Both the position numbers and the translations under genes were made by a program. Below are positions 31,808 through 34,033 of a DNA stretch of 34,033 nt, in pieces; within the stretch, counting starts at the first letter, position 1; every line of letters begins with the position of its first letter. This stretch comes from Planctomyces sp. SH-PL62. GTDB lineage: Bacteria; Planctomycetota; Planctomycetia; Planctomycetales; Planctomycetaceae. The stretch is from positions 1 to 34,033 of the forward strand of contig CAMDPX010000057.1 of NCBI GenBank assembly GCA_945905295.1, written 5' to 3'. Under the pieces are notes generated by a model. That model was not told the DNA's origin. It ran no database searches and saw only the letters and a list, made by a program, of their open reading frames with translations.

Positions 31808-32824
31808 CTATTCGTGCAGCCAAACTTCGGAGTGCATCGTGTAAAGCCGAAATCGCTCGCCGTCGCGGATCACAATGCCGCTGGACCGATTGAGCTCGCG
31901 CGGCAGCAGCGGATTGCCGTCGTACTTCTTCCACGAACGGAGATCGTCTGAGACCGCGACACAGGTGCTCCACAGCGAAGGCGTCTCCCCTTTGGCCGAG
32001 CCGTGGTAGTAGGTGTAGTAACGCCCCTTGTGCTTCACGATCTGATTCATCGCGATCAAGTCGCGGTCGTGAAGACCTTGCCCCGGACGCAGCACCGGTT
32101 CGTCGCTGACGTTGGTCCAGACTTTGAGATCGCGAGAAGTCGCCAGCCAGACGCCGGCGTCGTGCCGCTCGTAGAACAAATGCCACACGCCGTCTTCCAG
32201 CCACGCAGTTGGAGTGCCATACGGTCCCGGCTCAATCGGCTGGCCGTTTGATTTGCGGACATCGAGTGATCCGGCTCGCTGCCACTTCACTCCGTCGCGG
32301 CTAGTCAGCAGTTGTGCTTGATCATCACGGCCCTCGGCGAACATGTGCCATGTGCCGCCGTGAGGCACGAGCATCATGTCTTCAACCCAAAGCTGATCGA
32401 CAAGCGGATTGTCTTTGTGCCGACTCCAAGCAATGCCGTCGACCGAGGTCGCCAAACCCAACCGCTTGATCCCTTCACGCGTCCCGTCGTAGCCGGTGTA
32501 CCACATCCGATACTTCGGCTTCGCGTTGGCTTCGTTTGCCGTCGGATCGAAATGAATCCAACCTCGCTCGCGAATTTTGACTTCCCACGTTCCCGGCCCC
32601 GCAGCCGTGAAGACCGGCTTGTCGCCGTGCTGCTTGAACTTCACCAACTCCGGCGGAAAGTCCTCGGCCAGAGTGGCGGACGGTTGCCAAAGCCAAAGCG
32701 CAACGAGAACACAGACCGCAGACTTCCAGGCTCGATCCGCGAAATCTGTGTTCTTCAATGCCGCAGGATTGAAACACGGATCACGCGGATTTTGCGGATG
32801 AAACACGGAGACAGATCGCATCAT
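31808..32824 (-). CDS. Glycosidase-like five-bladed propeller protein (GH32/43/130-like)
   Basis: 338 residues from the first of two adjacent ATGs (32822-32824 and 32819-32821), which overlap the stop of the upstream gene. The leader is odd: about 30 residues partly encoded by a dispersed repeat (FHPQNPRDPCF), then a hydrophobic signal-like core AVCVLVALWLW and ATLAED. The mature part has repeated blade motifs of the GH43/GH32/GH130 superfamily: YRMWYTGYDG, LATSVDGIAWSRHKDNPL, MFAEGRD, TSRDGVKWQRAG, LFYERHD, GRYYTYYHGS. Probable secreted glycan-acting or glycan-binding protein; the catalytic acids cannot be assigned with certainty. Coupled to the sugar isomerase-like gene. Confidence 0.8.
   Translation of the reverse strand: MMRSVSVFHPQNPRDPCFNPAALKNTDFADRAWKSAVCVLVALWLWQPSATLAEDFPPELVKFKQHGDKPVFTAAGPGTWEVKIRERGWIHFDPTANEANAKPKYRMWYTGYDGTREGIKRLGLATSVDGIAWSRHKDNPLVDQLWVEDMMLVPHGGTWHMFAEGRDDQAQLLTSRDGVKWQRAGSLDVRKSNGQPIEPGPYGTPTAWLEDGVWHLFYERHDAGVWLATSRDLKVWTNVSDEPVLRPGQGLHDRDLIAMNQIVKHKGRYYTYYHGSAKGETPSLWSTCVAVSDDLRSWKKYDGNPLLPRELNRSSGIVIRDGERFRLYTMHSEVWLHE
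32771..32808. repeat. Short dispersed-type repeat in the leader of the propeller gene
   Basis: GAAACACGG occurs at 32771-32779 and 32800-32808 around ATCACGCGGATTTTGCGGAT. On the minus strand it is translated FHPQNPRDPCF. I recall similar stretches in environmental genomes, but no other copy is in this window. Confidence 0.5.
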
Positions 32825-33684
32825 AGCCTCGACAAAAACTCGAACGATTCGCGCAGCACTTCGGGAGCCATGTGGCTGTGCCGGCTGAGTTCCACGTTCA
32901 CGCAGCCGGTGTAACCAATCTCGCGAAGCGTCGCCATGACCGGTGGGAAGTCGATCTCTCCCTCGCCGAACCGCAGATGCTCGTGGACGCCGCGCCGCAT
33001 GTCTTCGATGTGAACGTTGCACAGCCGGTCGCCCCACTGCCGCAGATGTTCTGGGATCGAGCCGGCCTCGACGCATTGCACGTGGCCGATGTCAATCGTT
33101 AGTCCGAATCGTGGTGAACCGACTTGCTCGGCGAGTTGCCCGTATTGCTCGAGCGTCTCGATCAACATGCCCGGCTCCGGCTCGAAGGCGAGTTGCATGT
33201 GGTTCTGCTCGGCATAGCGAGTGACTTGGCGACAGCCATCGAGCAACCATTGCCACGCGATGTCGTTGTCTGCCGTAGGTTGGGACTCCGTCCCGGCCCG
33301 GTCGGGACAGAGTCCCAACCTACTCACGCCCGACCAGAACGAGACCGCGTCGGAGTTCAACTCCTTCGCGATGTCGATGCAGCGGCAGAGAAAATCGACG
33401 CGGCGTGAACGGCCCTCGGTCGGCGGCGAGATCAACGTCGGCTCGTGCTTCTGACGCGGGTCGAGCAGAAACCGCGCGCCGGTCTCGATTACCGAGCGTA
33501 GCCGCAGCCGTTCGAGCGTGCGGCGCATCTCGGCAAGTTCGCTCGTGAAGTTCGATGCGAACGGATTGAGGCAATGCTGATCGACGGTGATCGCGACCGA
33601 TTGATAGCCGACTTCGGCCAGCAGTTCGAGGCCGTCTTGCCAGCGATGAAACGCCAAGCCATTGGTGTTGTAGCCGAGCAGCAT
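32821..33684 (-). CDS. Sugar phosphate isomerase/epimerase-like TIM-barrel protein (AP endonuclease 2 fold)
   Basis: 287 residues. MLLGYNTNGLAFHRWQDGLELLAEVGYQSVAIT is the typical N-terminus of this family (PF01261), and metal-binding positions are recognisable: FEPEPG (Glu), TIDIGH (Asp, His), NVHIEDM (His) and CVNVEL (terminal Glu). Members isomerise or epimerise keto-sugars or inosose; the substrate is unknown. The ATG at 33682-33684 starts the fold; an open extension to 33849 comes from a family C repeat. Residues about 121-137 (RLGLCPDRAGTESQPT) are encoded by a family J repeat. The gene overlaps the glycosidase-like gene by ATG/TGA, suggesting a joint role in carbohydrate use. Confidence 0.85.
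   Translation of the reverse strand: MLLGYNTNGLAFHRWQDGLELLAEVGYQSVAITVDQHCLNPFASNFTSELAEMRRTLERLRLRSVIETGARFLLDPRQKHEPTLISPPTEGRSRRVDFLCRCIDIAKELNSDAVSFWSGVSRLGLCPDRAGTESQPTADNDIAWQWLLDGCRQVTRYAEQNHMQLAFEPEPGMLIETLEQYGQLAEQVGSPRFGLTIDIGHVQCVEAGSIPEHLRQWGDRLCNVHIEDMRRGVHEHLRFGEGEIDFPPVMATLREIGYTGCVNVELSRHSHMAPEVLRESFEFLSRL
33275..33323. repeat. Family J hairpin pair inside the sugar isomerase-like gene
   Basis: Arms 33275-33297 and 33301-33323 start with GTAGG on their own strands; the copy at 29213-29266 is intergenic. The pair is translated in frame between SFWSGVS and ADNDIAW. Confidence 0.88.
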
Positions 33685-33795
33685 GACGACGCCGGGGCAA
33701 AAAACGGGATAACGGCATTCGGCGAGAGACCGATCGCCGATTAGGACTCCGCAACACGCTGTAGAATTAGTCCTCACCCAAGCGATGTTTGCAAA

Positions 33796-33899
33796 CCCCA
33801 CCGAGCTTGCCTCGGCGGATTCGGGCTTTTGCACTACTCGGCGATTCACTCGAAATCATGGTCGACGTAGTGCAAAAGCCCGCTAACCACCGAGGCAAG
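33796..33899. repeat. Family C double-hairpin pair, right arm interrupted
   Basis: Left arm 33796-33818 is complete; the GTAGTGCAAAAGCC inner motif is near 33867-33880; the right arm begins at 33887 and stops after GAGGCAAG at 33899, where the MITE-like element starts. The missing remainder, CTCGGTGGGG, is at 138-147. Confidence 0.85.
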
Positions 33900-34033
33900 G
33901 GGCCTGTCGGTTTAATCGGAAAGAAGCCCTGTTCAGTACATTTACACTAATTTGAATTTGGCACTTTAAGCGTCCGAATGACATTTTTTTGAAGTGACCT
34001 GCAATTTGGACGCTTATACGCGAACACGCTTCG
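33900..34033. mobile_element. Left part of the 151-bp MITE-like element
   Basis: Starts with terminal inverted repeat GGGCCTGTCGGTTTAATCG (33900-33918), preceded by CAAG (33896-33899). Bases 33918-34033 equal 1-116. The gap 33685-34033 contains no gene. Confidence 0.6.

Noticed and set aside
1-34033. Plasmid or prophage
   Set aside because: Despite the matching ends there is no replication, partition, conjugation, integrase or virion gene; gene content is chromosomal in character.

Overview
The window looks like chromosomal DNA of a planctomycete (phylum Planctomycetota). The best evidence is two very large secreted proteins that end in the CxxCH 'PVC-type' cytochrome domain after a beta-propeller and HEAT-like repeats. 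Supporting signs are a high-GC sequence, mostly leaderless or weak ribosome-binding sites, and many single genes in alternating orientation. I see no tRNA, rRNA, CRISPR array, integrase, transposase, or plasmid replication or partition gene.

Layout: 192-2268, a divergent pair (COG2907-like flavoprotein; CPBP membrane protease). 2346-3509, a small hypothetical gene and peptidyl-tRNA hydrolase. 3867-9548, a plus-strand cluster of a PVC-type cytochrome protein, an AAA ATPase and a TOPRIM-like DUF4276 partner, the last two being a candidate defence module. 9602-13975, a convergent ThuA/discoidin/PVC cytochrome fusion. 14102-15040, a Tat-exported amidohydrolase. 15122-17023, a carbamoyltransferase. 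17211-19894, a TPR protein and an epimerase. 20088-23112, a small membrane protein, an SPFH-GYF protein and a zinc-ribbon membrane protein resembling the YdjI/YdjG pair. 23215-24705, a DoxX/HTTM-like membrane protein riddled with repeats. 24765-27310, an M28 peptidase, a TPR protein and an Ldh-family oxidoreductase. 27714-28958, a hypothetical gene and a HEPN-membrane-zinc-ribbon protein. 29282-33684, a sugar isomerase/epimerase-like protein, a glycosidase-like propeller and a BatA/vWA protein.

The most striking feature lies in and between the genes: about 25 short inverted-repeat units of several sequence families. Most are two head-to-head hairpins, each hairpin being self-complementary and usually preceded on its 5' side by GTAG or GTGG. 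This is the architecture of REP/BIME elements. Where the two hairpins of a pair differ, the stems often differ by compensatory changes. The units fill many intergenic gaps, supply stop codons through the TAG of GTAG, abut start codons, are nested in each other (one with a 9-bp target duplication), and sit in frame inside at least five unrelated proteins. One family is open in all six frames and always encodes the same peptide pair (GHVSNVP / GHVENVPH). No REP-associated transposase is in the window.

The two window ends share an exact 116-bp repeat. Joining them reconstitutes a 151-bp MITE-like element with 19-bp terminal inverted repeats and a 4-bp target duplication, inserted in a repeat arm. 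The window may therefore be a 33,917-bp circle, or a contig closed on itself at a repeat.
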